Source: Yoonia sediminilitoris
GTDB taxonomy: Bacteria; Pseudomonadota; Alphaproteobacteria; Rhodobacterales; Rhodobacteraceae
Length of the DNA: 64,000 nucleotides
NCBI RefSeq assembly: GCF_003058085.1
Contig: NZ_QBUD01000002.1
Span: 638,714 to 702,713, forward strand
Direction: 5' to 3'
Shown here: positions 36,168 to 44,606 of the stretch, one piece after another
Layout of the letters: each line of letters opens with the position of its first letter
How positions within the stretch are numbered: the stretch's first letter is position 1
The notes under the pieces: generated by a model
What the model saw: only the letters and a program-made list of their open reading frames with translations
The model's database searches: none
Told to the model about the DNA's origin: nothing
Program-made: the position numbers and the translations under genes

Positions 36168-37994
36168 ATGTCCATTGCAGACCCCCAGATAAAGCCCCAA
36201 CCGGTTATCCGGCAACTGGATGACGCCGCCATCAACAGGATTGCGGCCGGTGAGGTTCTGGAGCGCCCTGCCTCTGCCGTAAAAGAGCTTGTCGAAAACG
36301 CCATTGACGCAGGTTCCAACCGGATTGAGGTGGTCATCGCGGATGGCGGCAAGACACTGATCAGGGTCACTGATGATGGATGCGGCATTGCCCCAGCAGA
36401 CCTCCCACTGGCTCTGTCGCGCCATGCCACATCAAAAATCGACGGCTCCGATCTTTTGAACATCAACTCTTTCGGGTTCAGGGGCGAGGCACTCCCGTCG
36501 TTAGGTGCAGTCGGCCGCCTGACGATCACGTCACGGGTGGACGGTACAGAGGCCGCTGCGATATCCGTGGCTGGTGGCCAAGCCACCAATCCGCGCCCGG
36601 CGGCGCTGTCCACAGGCACGGTGGTTGAACTCCGTGACATGTTCTACGCCACGCCGGCCCGCCTGAAATTCCTGCGCACCGATAGGGCTGAGGGTCAGGC
36701 AATCAGTGATGTGGTCAAACGGCTTGCCATGGCCGAGCCGTTCGTCAGTTTCGTGCTGCGCGACGCCTCTGGTGGTGATAACCGCACCACATTCCGGGCT
36801 GATGCTGAAACAGGTGATCTGTTTGATGCGCTTCACGGCCGACTACGGACCGTTCTGGGCAAGGATTTCGCTGAAAATGCGCTGTCCATTGATGCCCGGC
36901 GCGACGGATTTCATCTGACTGGCTATGCGGCCTTACCGACCTATTCGCGTGGCGCCGCGGTGGCACAGTTCCTGTTCGTGAATGGACGACCCGTGCGCGA
37001 TAAGATGCTGCTTGGCGCTCTGCGGGCGGCCTATATGGATGTGCTGTCTCGCGACCGCCATCCGGTTGCGGCCCTGTTTGTGGATTGCGACCCCACACTT
37101 GTGGATGTGAACGTCCATCCCGCCAAATCAGAGGTCAGGTTCCGTGAGCCAGCAACGGTCCGCGGCCTGATTATATCGGGCCTGAGGCATGCGTTGGCCG
37201 AAGCTGGCCATCGGGCCGCGACCACGGTTGCGAATGCGACCTTGGGGGCCATGACCCCCGAACCAACCCAGCCGCGCATCTATCAAATGGACCGGCCCAG
37301 CTTCAGCGCACGTTCAATGACATTTCAGTCGCAGGCTCCGTCCTTTCATGCGTCGGGTTTCGAAGAGACGGCATCTGCCCGCATTGAGCCGCCCCAAATG
37401 GATGAGCCCGTGCATTTGCCTTTGGGTGCGGCGCGGGCGCAGGTGCATGAAAACTATATCATCGCCCAAACCGAAACAGGGGTCGTCATCGTCGACCAGC
37501 ACGCTGCCCACGAAAGACTGGTGTATGAAAAACTGAAAGCCCAGATGGCCGAAAACGGGGTCGCGGCGCAGGCACTCCTGATTCCGGAAATTGTTGAAAT
37601 GACGGAAGGTGAAGTTGCCCAACTGATGGAGATTGCTGCTGATCTGTCGCGGCTTGGCCTGACGCTTGAACCCTTTGGCGGCGGTGCAATCGCAGTACGC
37701 GAAACCCCAGCGATCCTCGGTGAGGTGAATGCCTGTCGCATGTTGCGCGACATTCTGGATGAATTGGCAGATCAGGGTGACAGCGCCACCGTGCAGACCA
37801 GGATTGAAGCCATCCTCAGCCGGGTCGCCTGCCACGGGTCGATCCGTTCTGGCCGCCGGATGCAGGGGGCCGAGATGAATGCGCTCCTGCGCGAAATGGA
37901 GGCGACACCGCTTTCGGGGCAATGCAACCACGGGCGGCCGACTTATGTTGAACTGAAGCTGTCCGATATTGAACGGCTCTTCGGGCGCACATGA
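36168..37994 (+). CDS. mutL: DNA mismatch repair protein MutL, endonuclease type
   Basis: MutL of 608 residues. The GHKL ATPase part has NRIAAGEVLERPASAVKELV, DDGCGI and SFGFRGEALPSLGAVG; DVNVHPAKSEVRF closes the transducer domain. The C-terminal domain carries the endonuclease motif DQHAAHERLVYE (DQHA-x2-E-x4-E) plus ACHGSIRSG and QCNHGRPTYVEL. So, unlike E. coli MutL, it should nick DNA itself, in keeping with the absence of mutH in alphaproteobacteria. The last four bases overlap the start of rmuC. Confidence 0.95.
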   Translation: MSIADPQIKPQPVIRQLDDAAINRIAAGEVLERPASAVKELVENAIDAGSNRIEVVIADGGKTLIRVTDDGCGIAPADLPLALSRHATSKIDGSDLLNINSFGFRGEALPSLGAVGRLTITSRVDGTEAAAISVAGGQATNPRPAALSTGTVVELRDMFYATPARLKFLRTDRAEGQAISDVVKRLAMAEPFVSFVLRDASGGDNRTTFRADAETGDLFDALHGRLRTVLGKDFAENALSIDARRDGFHLTGYAALPTYSRGAAVAQFLFVNGRPVRDKMLLGALRAAYMDVLSRDRHPVAALFVDCDPTLVDVNVHPAKSEVRFREPATVRGLIISGLRHALAEAGHRAATTVANATLGAMTPEPTQPRIYQMDRPSFSARSMTFQSQAPSFHASGFEETASARIEPPQMDEPVHLPLGAARAQVHENYIIAQTETGVVIVDQHAAHERLVYEKLKAQMAENGVAAQALLIPEIVEMTEGEVAQLMEIAADLSRLGLTLEPFGGGAIAVRETPAILGEVNACRMLRDILDELADQGDSATVQTRIEAILSRVACHGSIRSGRRMQGAEMNALLREMEATPLSGQCNHGRPTYVELKLSDIERLFGRT

Positions 37995-39229
37995 TCCAGA
38001 TCGGTAACACAACCTATGCCCTCAGCGACCCGATGGTTGTCGCCGCCATTGCAGGCGCGTTGATTATTTTTCTGGTGCTGACCCTCCTTTTGATCACAGT
38101 CAAACGCGCGGGAAAGTCGCACGCGGCGGTACAATTGGTCGCCAACCAAGTGGGCGTACTATCGCAGAACATGCAATCACTTGGTCAGGGTCAACACCAG
38201 CTTGCAGGTAACATCCAGACCGTGAGCGACGCACAGGCCAACGCACAGGTGCATGTTGTACAAACAATGGAAGCCCGTCTGGCCGAGGTTCAGGCGCAAA
38301 TGGCAGAACGGCTGGCTGACAACGCCATGAAATCCGCCCGAACCATGGCCGACATGCAGGAACGGATGAAAGATACGCTCACTGGCAGCAGTGACAGAAC
38401 GACCAAGAGCTTGACCGAATTGCAGGAAAGGCTCGCGACAATCGACAAGGCGCAGACCAACATCGAAAAGCTTTCTGGCGATGTGCTGTCTTTGCAGGAC
38501 ATACTGTCCAACAAGCAGCGACGGGGCATGTTTGGTGAAATTCAACTGACGGATATCGTCTCCAAGGCACTGCCTGCGGATAGCTACAGCCTTCAGGCCA
38601 CCCTATCGAATGGCAAGCGGGCCGACTGTCTGGTCGCACTACCCAATCCGCCGGGTCATATCATCATTGACGCCAAATTCCCGCTCGAGGCCTACGAATT
38701 ACTGACTGCGGCCCAGACCCCTGACCATCAAAAAGCGGCACTACGTGATCTTGCTGTCGCGGTGCGCAAACACATCAAGGATATCAGTGAAAAATACATA
38801 ATCGAAGGGGAAACCGCTGACGGGGCGATCATGTTCCTCCCATCAGAGGCAGTCTATGCCGAATTGCACGCGCGGCTTCCCGAAGTGGTACGGGACGGTT
38901 TCAACGCCCGTGTCTGGATAGTGTCACCCACGACCTGCATGGCCACGTTGAACACAATGCGGGCGATACTTAAGGATGCGCGGATGCGTGAACAGGCGGG
39001 CGAAATTCGCAAGGCTCTGCGCCTTTTGCACCGCGATGTGGAACTGATCGGAGAAAAGGCCGGTAAACTGGAAACACACCTGCGTCAGGCTGGTGAAGAT
39101 GTATCCGGTGTGCTGACAGCCGCCACCCGCGCAGGGAAACGTGCCGACCGGCTGGACAATTTTGATTTTGAGGAACTTGCCACGGACGCAGAACCCAACA
39201 TTGTTCCGATTGCAGCCCCAAAGGGCTGA
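37991..39229 (+). CDS. rmuC: DNA recombination protein RmuC
   Basis: A 412-residue RmuC-family protein. A single N-terminal membrane helix (AGALIIFLVLTLLLITVKRA) is followed by a long coiled coil (about 45-165) and the RmuC nuclease-like domain: RGMFGEIQLTDIV, DCLVALPNPPGHIIIDAKFP, and VWIVSPTTCMATLNTMRAI. The family limits DNA inversions and is predicted to act as a nuclease at DNA. It overlaps mutL by 4 nt, giving a genome-stability operon. Confidence 0.92.
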   Translation: MIQIGNTTYALSDPMVVAAIAGALIIFLVLTLLLITVKRAGKSHAAVQLVANQVGVLSQNMQSLGQGQHQLAGNIQTVSDAQANAQVHVVQTMEARLAEVQAQMAERLADNAMKSARTMADMQERMKDTLTGSSDRTTKSLTELQERLATIDKAQTNIEKLSGDVLSLQDILSNKQRRGMFGEIQLTDIVSKALPADSYSLQATLSNGKRADCLVALPNPPGHIIIDAKFPLEAYELLTAAQTPDHQKAALRDLAVAVRKHIKDISEKYIIEGETADGAIMFLPSEAVYAELHARLPEVVRDGFNARVWIVSPTTCMATLNTMRAILKDARMREQAGEIRKALRLLHRDVELIGEKAGKLETHLRQAGEDVSGVLTAATRAGKRADRLDNFDFEELATDAEPNIVPIAAPKG

Positions 39230-39523
39230 CACCCTGCGTTGCACGCAAGACAGCATTCCCAACAGCATAACTTCCGGCATTTACAAATGAATCGCTTGGA
39301 AACGGTCGAGAAAAATGACGGCTTAGCGGGTGCACGCGGCGGGTCGACGGTGGAAGTCCGGAAGCGTTGCTCAACATGACAATCCGGCAGAGGCGCAGTA
39401 TCTGCAGGATATGGCGAGCGGACCAGGGATTCGGCCTGTAACGGTCAATGAATCCCCCGACAGCCTCGGCACACCAAGACGCTATAGCCAATGGCGCGCA
39501 CCAAAATAGCGATGTCCACCTAA

Positions 39524-39566
39524 GCGTTTCACCTTTAACCTGAGGCATCAGATAATGGTGAAACGC
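39524..39566. repeat. Inverted repeat GCGTTTCACC/GGTGAAACGC
   Basis: GCGTTTCACC (39524-39533) and GGTGAAACGC (39557-39566) are a perfect 10-bp inverted repeat around a 23-nt loop. GTGAAACGC also forms half of the palindrome at 46348-46363. It may be a small mobile or structural element. Confidence 0.55.
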
Positions 39567-39608
39567 CCACAACATATGAACTTTGCACGGCGCTTCTCGA
39601 AAAGCTGT

Positions 39609-39632
39609 GATTCAGGTTTTTCGCGAAACGCT
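39609..39632 (+). repeat. 24-nt dispersed motif, second copy
   Basis: GATTCAGGTTTTTCGC followed by GAAACGCT matches 16986-17009 at 21 of 24 positions. In both places it sits in non-coding DNA near gene ends. Confidence 0.5.
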
Positions 39633-39690
39633 GTAACGGCCTGTGCATCAGTGCCTTGGGCTACTTCGCTTTGGCATGATTGTTGCAACT

Positions 39691-39767
39691 TCTTATGGCC
39701 AAAAATATCCTGGGGGTCCGGGGGCAAAGCCCCCGGCCTGTCGGCTTGCATCGCAAGTCGAAACAAG
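39691..39767 (+). repeat. Dispersed hairpin element, copy 3 (rmuC-chrR spacer)
   Basis: Lead-in ATGGCCAAAAATATCCTGGG, stem CCGGGGGC-AAA-GCCCCCGG (39718-39736), second stem CGGCTTGC-ATC-GCAAGTCG (39742-39760), tail AAACAAG. Nearly the same as copy 2 over about 75 bp. Like the other copies it lies in plus orientation downstream of a plus-strand gene. Confidence 0.75.
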
Positions 39768-39800
39768 ATCTCGCACAGACTAGGAAAACGTGCAGACGTC

Positions 39801-39830
39801 AAAAAAAGAAAACCCCGGCAACAACCGGGG
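39801..39830 (-). terminator. Rho-independent terminator of the rpoE-chrR operon
   Basis: Read on the minus strand, CCCCGG-TTGTTG-CCGGGG is followed by TTTTCTTTTTTT. This is a textbook intrinsic terminator 32 bp after the chrR stop. Confidence 0.85.
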
Positions 39831-39861
39831 CATCTTGGGTGAGTGGCATTTGTGAAAGTTC

Positions 39862-40512
39862 TTATATTCGCATGAAACGCTGTGCGATGCGCGGCAGCAC
39901 ACCTTTGAATTTCAGCGGTGCGTCAGAGGCGGCAAGGCAGATGCAGTCCACACCCTCTTCGGCGATAGGGGTGTGATGCAAGTCTTCGTTTGCAACCTCG
40001 ACATCGCCTGCGCCGAAACGGTCTTCCTCATCGCGAAACGCACCTTGCAGCACAAGCGTCAGTTCAGTGCCATGATGCCCATGGTCGGGTACGGCTGTGC
40101 CCGCAGGAATACGCAGCAGACGCACGCTGGCGTCGCTTGATGTTGGCAGGATCATCTGGCTCACGCCGCCCCCGACCTTGCGCCATTTCAAACTGTCAAC
40201 GTCGCCCTGCACATATTCGGCCAAAGGGGCCGGGAAAATGCCGCTGCTCACGGGCTTGGGTGCACGGGTGGCGTCCACAGCACCACTCTCGATCAGGGCC
40301 ATCGTTGCTGCCAGCGACTCCTCGGCCACATCAATCGGGTCCGCGTCCAGCATGACTTCGCCGCCGATGGCGTCATACTCGGCCAAGGCGGCACGGCATT
40401 CGTCACACATTGAAATATGCGTCGCCACGACAAGGTTGAAAGCTTCCGGCAAACTGCCTGCGGCGTAGCCCATCAAGAGCGCATCTGAGAGGTGGTGTTT
40501 AATCTGTGTCAT
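39862..40512 (-). CDS. chrR: ChrR-type zinc anti-sigma factor
   Basis: A 216-residue cytoplasmic anti-sigma factor. The N-terminal zinc-binding domain has H6/H7 and H32-x3-C36-x2-C39 (THISMCDEC), matching the ligands known in Rhodobacter sphaeroides ChrR. The C-terminal half is a cupin (VPDHGHHGTELTLVLQGAF, GDVEVANEDLHHTPIAEEG), the part that senses singlet oxygen. It holds RpoE inactive until singlet oxygen triggers release. It follows rpoE by 8 bp and is closed by a strong terminator. Confidence 0.93.
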   Translation of the reverse strand: MTQIKHHLSDALLMGYAAGSLPEAFNLVVATHISMCDECRAALAEYDAIGGEVMLDADPIDVAEESLAATMALIESGAVDATRAPKPVSSGIFPAPLAEYVQGDVDSLKWRKVGGGVSQMILPTSSDASVRLLRIPAGTAVPDHGHHGTELTLVLQGAFRDEEDRFGAGDVEVANEDLHHTPIAEEGVDCICLAASDAPLKFKGVLPRIAQRFMRI

Positions 40513-40520
40513 CTACTGTT

Positions 40521-41171
40521 TCACTTCATTTTGTGGCGCAAGCGTTCCAACGCCAATCGTATCCTTGATTTGATCGTGCCAAGCGGCAAACCCGTCTGAG
40601 CCGCAATTTCGCTGTGGCTCAATTCTCCGAGATAGGCCTTTTCGATCAGTTTTCTCTGTTCGGGCGGAAGTGTCGCAAGTGCTTCGCCCAATTTCTGCGT
40701 TTCCTGCTGCAACCCCATCGCATCGGCCTGATCAGGCTCTGGTTCGGGGCCCCACGGCAAATCTTCTGGTTCCGGTCTGCGCTGTTTGCGCAGCAGATCG
40801 ATCTTACGGTTCCGGGCGATCGTGAAAATCCATGTCGACACACTCGCCTTTGTTGGGTCGAACATATGCGCCTTGTTCCAAAGGGTCGCCATGACCTCCT
40901 GCGTACATTCCTCCGCCAGATCCGGGCTGGCACCCGATGAAATCAGAAAAGACTTCACGCGCGGCGCGAAATAGGCAAACAACTCGGCAAATGCTGACTT
41001 GTCCTTCTTGTCGCGGACCGCAATGACCTGGGCGATCCAGGCCATACGTTTTGAGGTCACTTCTGTGTCCAATTTCCTTGCCCCATCATTGCATGGTTCA
41101 ACCACTTCCTCGGCACTATATTCCAGCGCGCCGAAAGGTGCATCCATCTTCGTCGGGGCATCCAAATTCAT
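40521..41171 (-). CDS. rpoE: ECF sigma factor RpoE (singlet-oxygen response)
   Basis: ECF (group 11-like) sigma factor of 216 residues. Region 2 has FAELFAYFAPRVKSFLIS and STWIFTIARNRKIDLLRKQR; region 4 has HSEIAAQTGLPLGTIKSRIR. The match to R. sphaeroides RpoE begins at RMAWIAQVIAVRDKKD, so about 40 N-terminal residues are extra. The ATG at 41171 is chosen because AGGA stands 8 nt before it; 41177 is the alternative. Its partner ChrR is downstream, and the target operon diverges upstream, so it is probably self-regulated. Confidence 0.92.
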   Translation of the reverse strand: MNLDAPTKMDAPFGALEYSAEEVVEPCNDGARKLDTEVTSKRMAWIAQVIAVRDKKDKSAFAELFAYFAPRVKSFLISSGASPDLAEECTQEVMATLWNKAHMFDPTKASVSTWIFTIARNRKIDLLRKQRRPEPEDLPWGPEPEPDQADAMGLQQETQKLGEALATLPPEQRKLIEKAYLGELSHSEIAAQTGLPLGTIKSRIRLALERLRHKMK

Positions 41172-41181
41172 TCTCATATCC

Positions 41182-41211
41182 TGTTTACGGTACAGGGCAT
41201 CTATTGGATCA
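41182..41211 (-). promoter_or_regulatory. Probable RpoE-dependent promoter of rpoE-chrR
   Basis: On the minus strand TGATCC (41211-41206), an 18-nt spacer, then TAAACA (41187-41182). TGATCC is the -35 box of the RpoE regulon in R. sphaeroides. Transcription would start about at 41175, only a few bases before the rpoE ATG, so the message would be nearly leaderless, or a longer transcript comes from another promoter. Confidence 0.6.
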
Positions 41212-41234
41212 CCGGTGCAATGAAGTTTTTTCAG

Positions 41235-41264
41235 TGATCCATCTTCCCGCCCCCGCCGTATCTT
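41235..41264 (+). promoter_or_regulatory. Probable RpoE-dependent promoter of the FAD oxidoreductase operon
   Basis: TGATCC (41235-41240), an 18-nt spacer, then TATCTT (41259-41264), about 62 bp before the ATG at 41327. The -35 box matches the RpoE consensus exactly; the -10 is weaker. The genes downstream are of the kind known to be in the RpoE regulon. Confidence 0.65.
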
Positions 41265-41326
41265 ATAGGATGCGCACAAACGGCCGCGTAAAAAAAAACG
41301 AAAACACATCACTGGAGCAGACACAT

Positions 41327-42625
41327 ATGCCATTCGAGACAGGGACCACCGCGCCCAGAAAAGTTGCGGTTGTCGGGGCAGGCATATCGGGAATGGGGGC
41401 GGCACATGCATTGGCGCCGAACCATCATGTCGTCCTGTTCGAGGCCGAAAAGCGTTTGGGCGGCCATGCCCGCACGCGGATGGCAGGCCCGAACCGCGAC
41501 CAATGTGTTGATACGGGTTTCATCGTTTTCAACTATGCGAACTACCCTAGTTTGACAGCATTGTTTGACGAGCTGAAAGTGCCGGTCACCAAAAGCAACA
41601 TGAGCTTTGGCGCGTCTTTTGGTGGTGGCCGGATGGAATATGCCCTGACCAGCCTTGATGCGCTGTTTGCACAGCGCCGAAACGCTGCGAACCCGAAATT
41701 CCTGCGCATGGTCCGCGACATCTTCAAATTCAATGCCAAAGGTCTTGCGGCAAGCGCAGATGAAAGTCTGACGATCCGCGAATTGCTGGCCAAGCTGAAC
41801 CTCTCGGATTACTTCCGCGACCATTACCTGCTGCCCTTCTCTGGTGCGATCTGGTCGACGCCCAAGGAAAAGATCCTCGATTTTCCCGCCTACGCATTGA
41901 TGAAGTTCTTTGACAATCACGCCCTGCTGGGCGCGACAGGTCAACATCAATGGTACACTGTCGATGGTGGATCTCAGGAATATGTGACGCGGCTTGGCGC
42001 AGATATGTTCAAGCGCGGTGTTGATATGCGACTGGGATCGGCCATCAACGCCGTCCGCCGCACCCCGGCGGGTGTTGAAGTCAAGGCAGAGAGCGGTGAG
42101 TGGGAAAAGTTCGACGAAGTGGTGTTTGCCACCCATTCCGATGTGACGCTGCGCCTGTTGTCCGATGCCACGGCTGCGGAAAAGGCGATGCTGGGTGCTG
42201 TCCGGTATCAGCCCAACAAGATTGTCCTGCATTCAGATACCGCGATCATGCCCAAGCGCCGGCAGGTCTGGTCATCGTGGATTTACACCGAAGACAGCAA
42301 TCATATGGGCGGTGAAATCGACTTGACCTACTGGATGAACTCTTTGCAGCCATGGCTGAAAGCTGATGACATGATGGTGACGCTCAACAGCAACCGCTCC
42401 ATCCGCGAAGACCTGATCTGGGATGAAGTCACACTTGACCACCCTGTTTATGATCTGGCGGCCCTTGCCGCGCAAAAGACGGCGGCATCTATGAACGGGT
42501 CAAACCGCACGTGGTTCTGCGGCGCATGGATGAAGAACGGCTTTCACGAAGATGGCCTGTCCAGCGCATTGGACGTGGTCCACGCCCTGAACGCGAACGA
42601 ACGTGTGGAGATAGCGGCAGAGTGA
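41327..42625 (+). CDS. FAD/NAD(P)-binding amine-oxidase-like oxidoreductase
   Basis: A 432-residue flavoprotein. The dinucleotide-binding motif is VVGAGISGMGAAHAL (15-29) with the acidic E39 that ends strand 2 (VVLFEAEKRLGGHART). The C-terminal flavin part includes WFCGAWMKNGFHEDGLSSAL. In bacteria this family sits beside DUF1365 and cyclopropane-fatty-acid synthase genes and is tied to RpoE/ChrR photooxidative stress and lipid change. The ATG at 41327 has GGAG upstream. First gene of a five-gene operon under a TGATCC promoter. Confidence 0.88.
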   Translation: MPFETGTTAPRKVAVVGAGISGMGAAHALAPNHHVVLFEAEKRLGGHARTRMAGPNRDQCVDTGFIVFNYANYPSLTALFDELKVPVTKSNMSFGASFGGGRMEYALTSLDALFAQRRNAANPKFLRMVRDIFKFNAKGLAASADESLTIRELLAKLNLSDYFRDHYLLPFSGAIWSTPKEKILDFPAYALMKFFDNHALLGATGQHQWYTVDGGSQEYVTRLGADMFKRGVDMRLGSAINAVRRTPAGVEVKAESGEWEKFDEVVFATHSDVTLRLLSDATAAEKAMLGAVRYQPNKIVLHSDTAIMPKRRQVWSSWIYTEDSNHMGGEIDLTYWMNSLQPWLKADDMMVTLNSNRSIREDLIWDEVTLDHPVYDLAALAAQKTAASMNGSNRTWFCGAWMKNGFHEDGLSSALDVVHALNANERVEIAAE

Positions 42626-43380
42626 CCGCAACCGTCGATCATATCGCGGGCGAAACCTATCACGGGCGACGCGGGGCCACGAAAAATGCCTTTCGCTATT
42701 CCATAGACTATGTGCTGCTGGATGCAGAAGCCGACCTTGCGACACCTTCCCTTTTTTCCCGCAACCGCGCTGGCCTGATGTCGCTACATGACACCGACCA
42801 TGGCGGCCCCCCCAAACAGGGGCGCGGGGCTGGCTGGGTGCGTGATGTCCTGCAAGCCCACGGCATTGACGCGCCTGACCGGATCGCATTGCTCGCCCAG
42901 CCTCGCGTGCTGGGTCATGTGTTCAATCCGGTTTCATTCTGGCTATGTTTTGATGCAGATGACATCCTGCGCAGCGTCATCGCTGAAGTCACGAACACCT
43001 TTGGCGACCGCCATTCCTATCTTTGCCATCACGAAGACGGGCGCGAAATCACCAAAGATGAAACCCTGTCGGCCAAAAAGCTGATGCACGTGTCGCCCTT
43101 TCAGCCGATAGAGGGCGGTTACAGCTTTCGCTTTGATATCCAGCCTGACAGCATCGGCATTTGGATTGATTATACACGCGGTAATGGCGGGCTGATCGCC
43201 ACTCTGACTGGGCCACGCGCCAAAATCAGCAACAGGTCAATCCTGTGGGCCGCATTGCGCCGTCCCTTCGGGTCGCGCCGTGTACTGGCACTGATCCACT
43301 GGCAGGCACTCAAACTCTGGTTCAAAGGGGCCACCTTCCGGTCGCAGCCGCCCCCGCCCACCGAAGAGGTCAGCAGATGA
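42622..43380 (+). CDS. DUF1365 family protein
   Basis: A 252-residue DUF1365 protein starting at GTG overlapping the previous stop (GTGA). Typical parts are YHGRRGATKNAFRYSIDYVL, LGHVFNPVSFWLCFD and HVSPFQPIEGGYSFRFDI. The family accompanies the FAD oxidoreductase and cyclopropane synthase in operons for membrane-lipid modification in oxidative stress; its exact reaction is not known to me. No cfa gene is present here. Confidence 0.88.
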   Translation: MTATVDHIAGETYHGRRGATKNAFRYSIDYVLLDAEADLATPSLFSRNRAGLMSLHDTDHGGPPKQGRGAGWVRDVLQAHGIDAPDRIALLAQPRVLGHVFNPVSFWLCFDADDILRSVIAEVTNTFGDRHSYLCHHEDGREITKDETLSAKKLMHVSPFQPIEGGYSFRFDIQPDSIGIWIDYTRGNGGLIATLTGPRAKISNRSILWAALRRPFGSRRVLALIHWQALKLWFKGATFRSQPPPPTEEVSR

Positions 43381-44603
43381 AAGCCCTGTCAGAGCGGCTG
43401 CCTGCCTACACCGGGTTCGCAGCCGTCTTGTCGGGTGCTGGTCTGCCGATTTATATCTATGCCCCGAAATATTATGCCGACACTTACGGCGTTAGCCTGA
43501 CAGCGCTTGGTGGGCTCTTGTTTGCTCTGCGGCTGTTCGACGTGGTGCAAGACCCGTTTCTGGGCTGGATCAGCGAACGGCTGACCAAAGGCAAGCGGTT
43601 GATCATCACGCTGACGGCGGTGGTCCTCGCCCTGTCGATGATCGGACTTTTCGCCATAGCCCCGCCGATTTCGCCAATCTGGTGGTTCGGTCTTACGGTG
43701 ACTGGCCTTTTCAGCGCCTTCAGCTTCCTGACGATCAATTTCTACGCCCAAGGGGTCAGCAAGGCCGGTGACAGCCCGACAGGCCATGTGCGGCTGGCTG
43801 CGTGGCGCGAAAGCGGAGCGCTGATGGGGGTATGCATCGCTGCGGTCATACCTACCGCCCTGATCGGGGTCGTGGCTGACCCCTATGCCACCTTTGCATA
43901 TGGGTTTGCAGCGACAGCAATGGTTGCAGCGCTGTTCATGTGGCCGGAATGGAAAGACCGGGTGCAGCAAGAGCCATCGCAGCTGGGCGAAATTGTCGCA
44001 GATGCAACAGCACGCAAACTGCTGATCCTGGCGCTGGTCAATGCGACCCCGCTGGCCGTTTCAAGCACGCTTTTCCTGTTCTACGTCGAAAGCAGATTGG
44101 GCGCAGTTGGCTGGGAAGGCCCTCTTTTATTGCTGTTTTTCCTTGCCGCGGCAGTGTCGTCCCCGGTGTGGTCCGCACTTGCGCGGCGGTTCGGGGAAAA
44201 GCCGGTGCTGTTGGTTGCGATGGTGCTGGCCGTCGCGTCATTTGCATACACCCTGACTTTATCGACAGGCGATGTGATCCCTTTTGCAATCGTGTGCGTA
44301 TTAAGTGGTGCAACGATCGGGGCAGACCTAACGCTCTTGCCTGCGATGTTTGCAAAACGGATGTCCGTGATCTCACCCAATGGGGGGCAGGGGTTCGGGC
44401 TTTGGAATTTGGTGAACAAGTTCACTTTGGCGTTCGCTGCGGTGCTGCTGTTGCCGCTTTTGGAACGGGCCGGATTTGAAGCCGGCGCAAATGATCTGCC
44501 TGAAGGGGCCTTGTACATGCTGACGGTGCTTTACGCACTTGTGCCGTCGCTTTTGAAACTTGTGGCAATCGGCTTGCTGGTCGCCACGAAACTTGAGGAA
44601 TAA
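43377..44603 (+). CDS. MFS transporter (sugar:cation symporter-like)
   Basis: A 408-residue membrane protein with about 12 hydrophobic segments. FALRLFDVVQDPFLGWISER is the GPH/MFS_2 signature (D near the end of helix 2). In RpoE-controlled operons this transporter is always between DUF1365 and DUF3833, so its cargo is likely linked to the lipid or flavoprotein pathway. The ATG overlaps the DUF1365 stop (ATGA). Confidence 0.87.
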   Translation: MKALSERLPAYTGFAAVLSGAGLPIYIYAPKYYADTYGVSLTALGGLLFALRLFDVVQDPFLGWISERLTKGKRLIITLTAVVLALSMIGLFAIAPPISPIWWFGLTVTGLFSAFSFLTINFYAQGVSKAGDSPTGHVRLAAWRESGALMGVCIAAVIPTALIGVVADPYATFAYGFAATAMVAALFMWPEWKDRVQQEPSQLGEIVADATARKLLILALVNATPLAVSSTLFLFYVESRLGAVGWEGPLLLLFFLAAAVSSPVWSALARRFGEKPVLLVAMVLAVASFAYTLTLSTGDVIPFAIVCVLSGATIGADLTLLPAMFAKRMSVISPNGGQGFGLWNLVNKFTLAFAAVLLLPLLERAGFEAGANDLPEGALYMLTVLYALVPSLLKLVAIGLLVATKLEE

Positions 44604-44606
44604 ACG

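Larger units (their letters stand above)
39230..39861. other. 632-bp repeat-rich spacer between rmuC and chrR
   Basis: No convincing gene is seen. The left part (39230-39520) has open frames on the minus strand but none with a recognisable product or a good start. After it come an inverted repeat (39524-39566), the 24-nt motif shared with 16986-17009 (39609-39632), the third hairpin element (39691-39767) and the terminator of the opposing chrR operon (39801-39830). Four repeat-type features in 310 bp suggest an insertion hot spot for small elements. Confidence 0.6.

Noticed and set aside
38970..39575. 201-codon minus-strand frame over the end of rmuC and the spacer
   Set aside because: Half is antisense to rmuC, and the rest has no recognisable domain or ribosome site.
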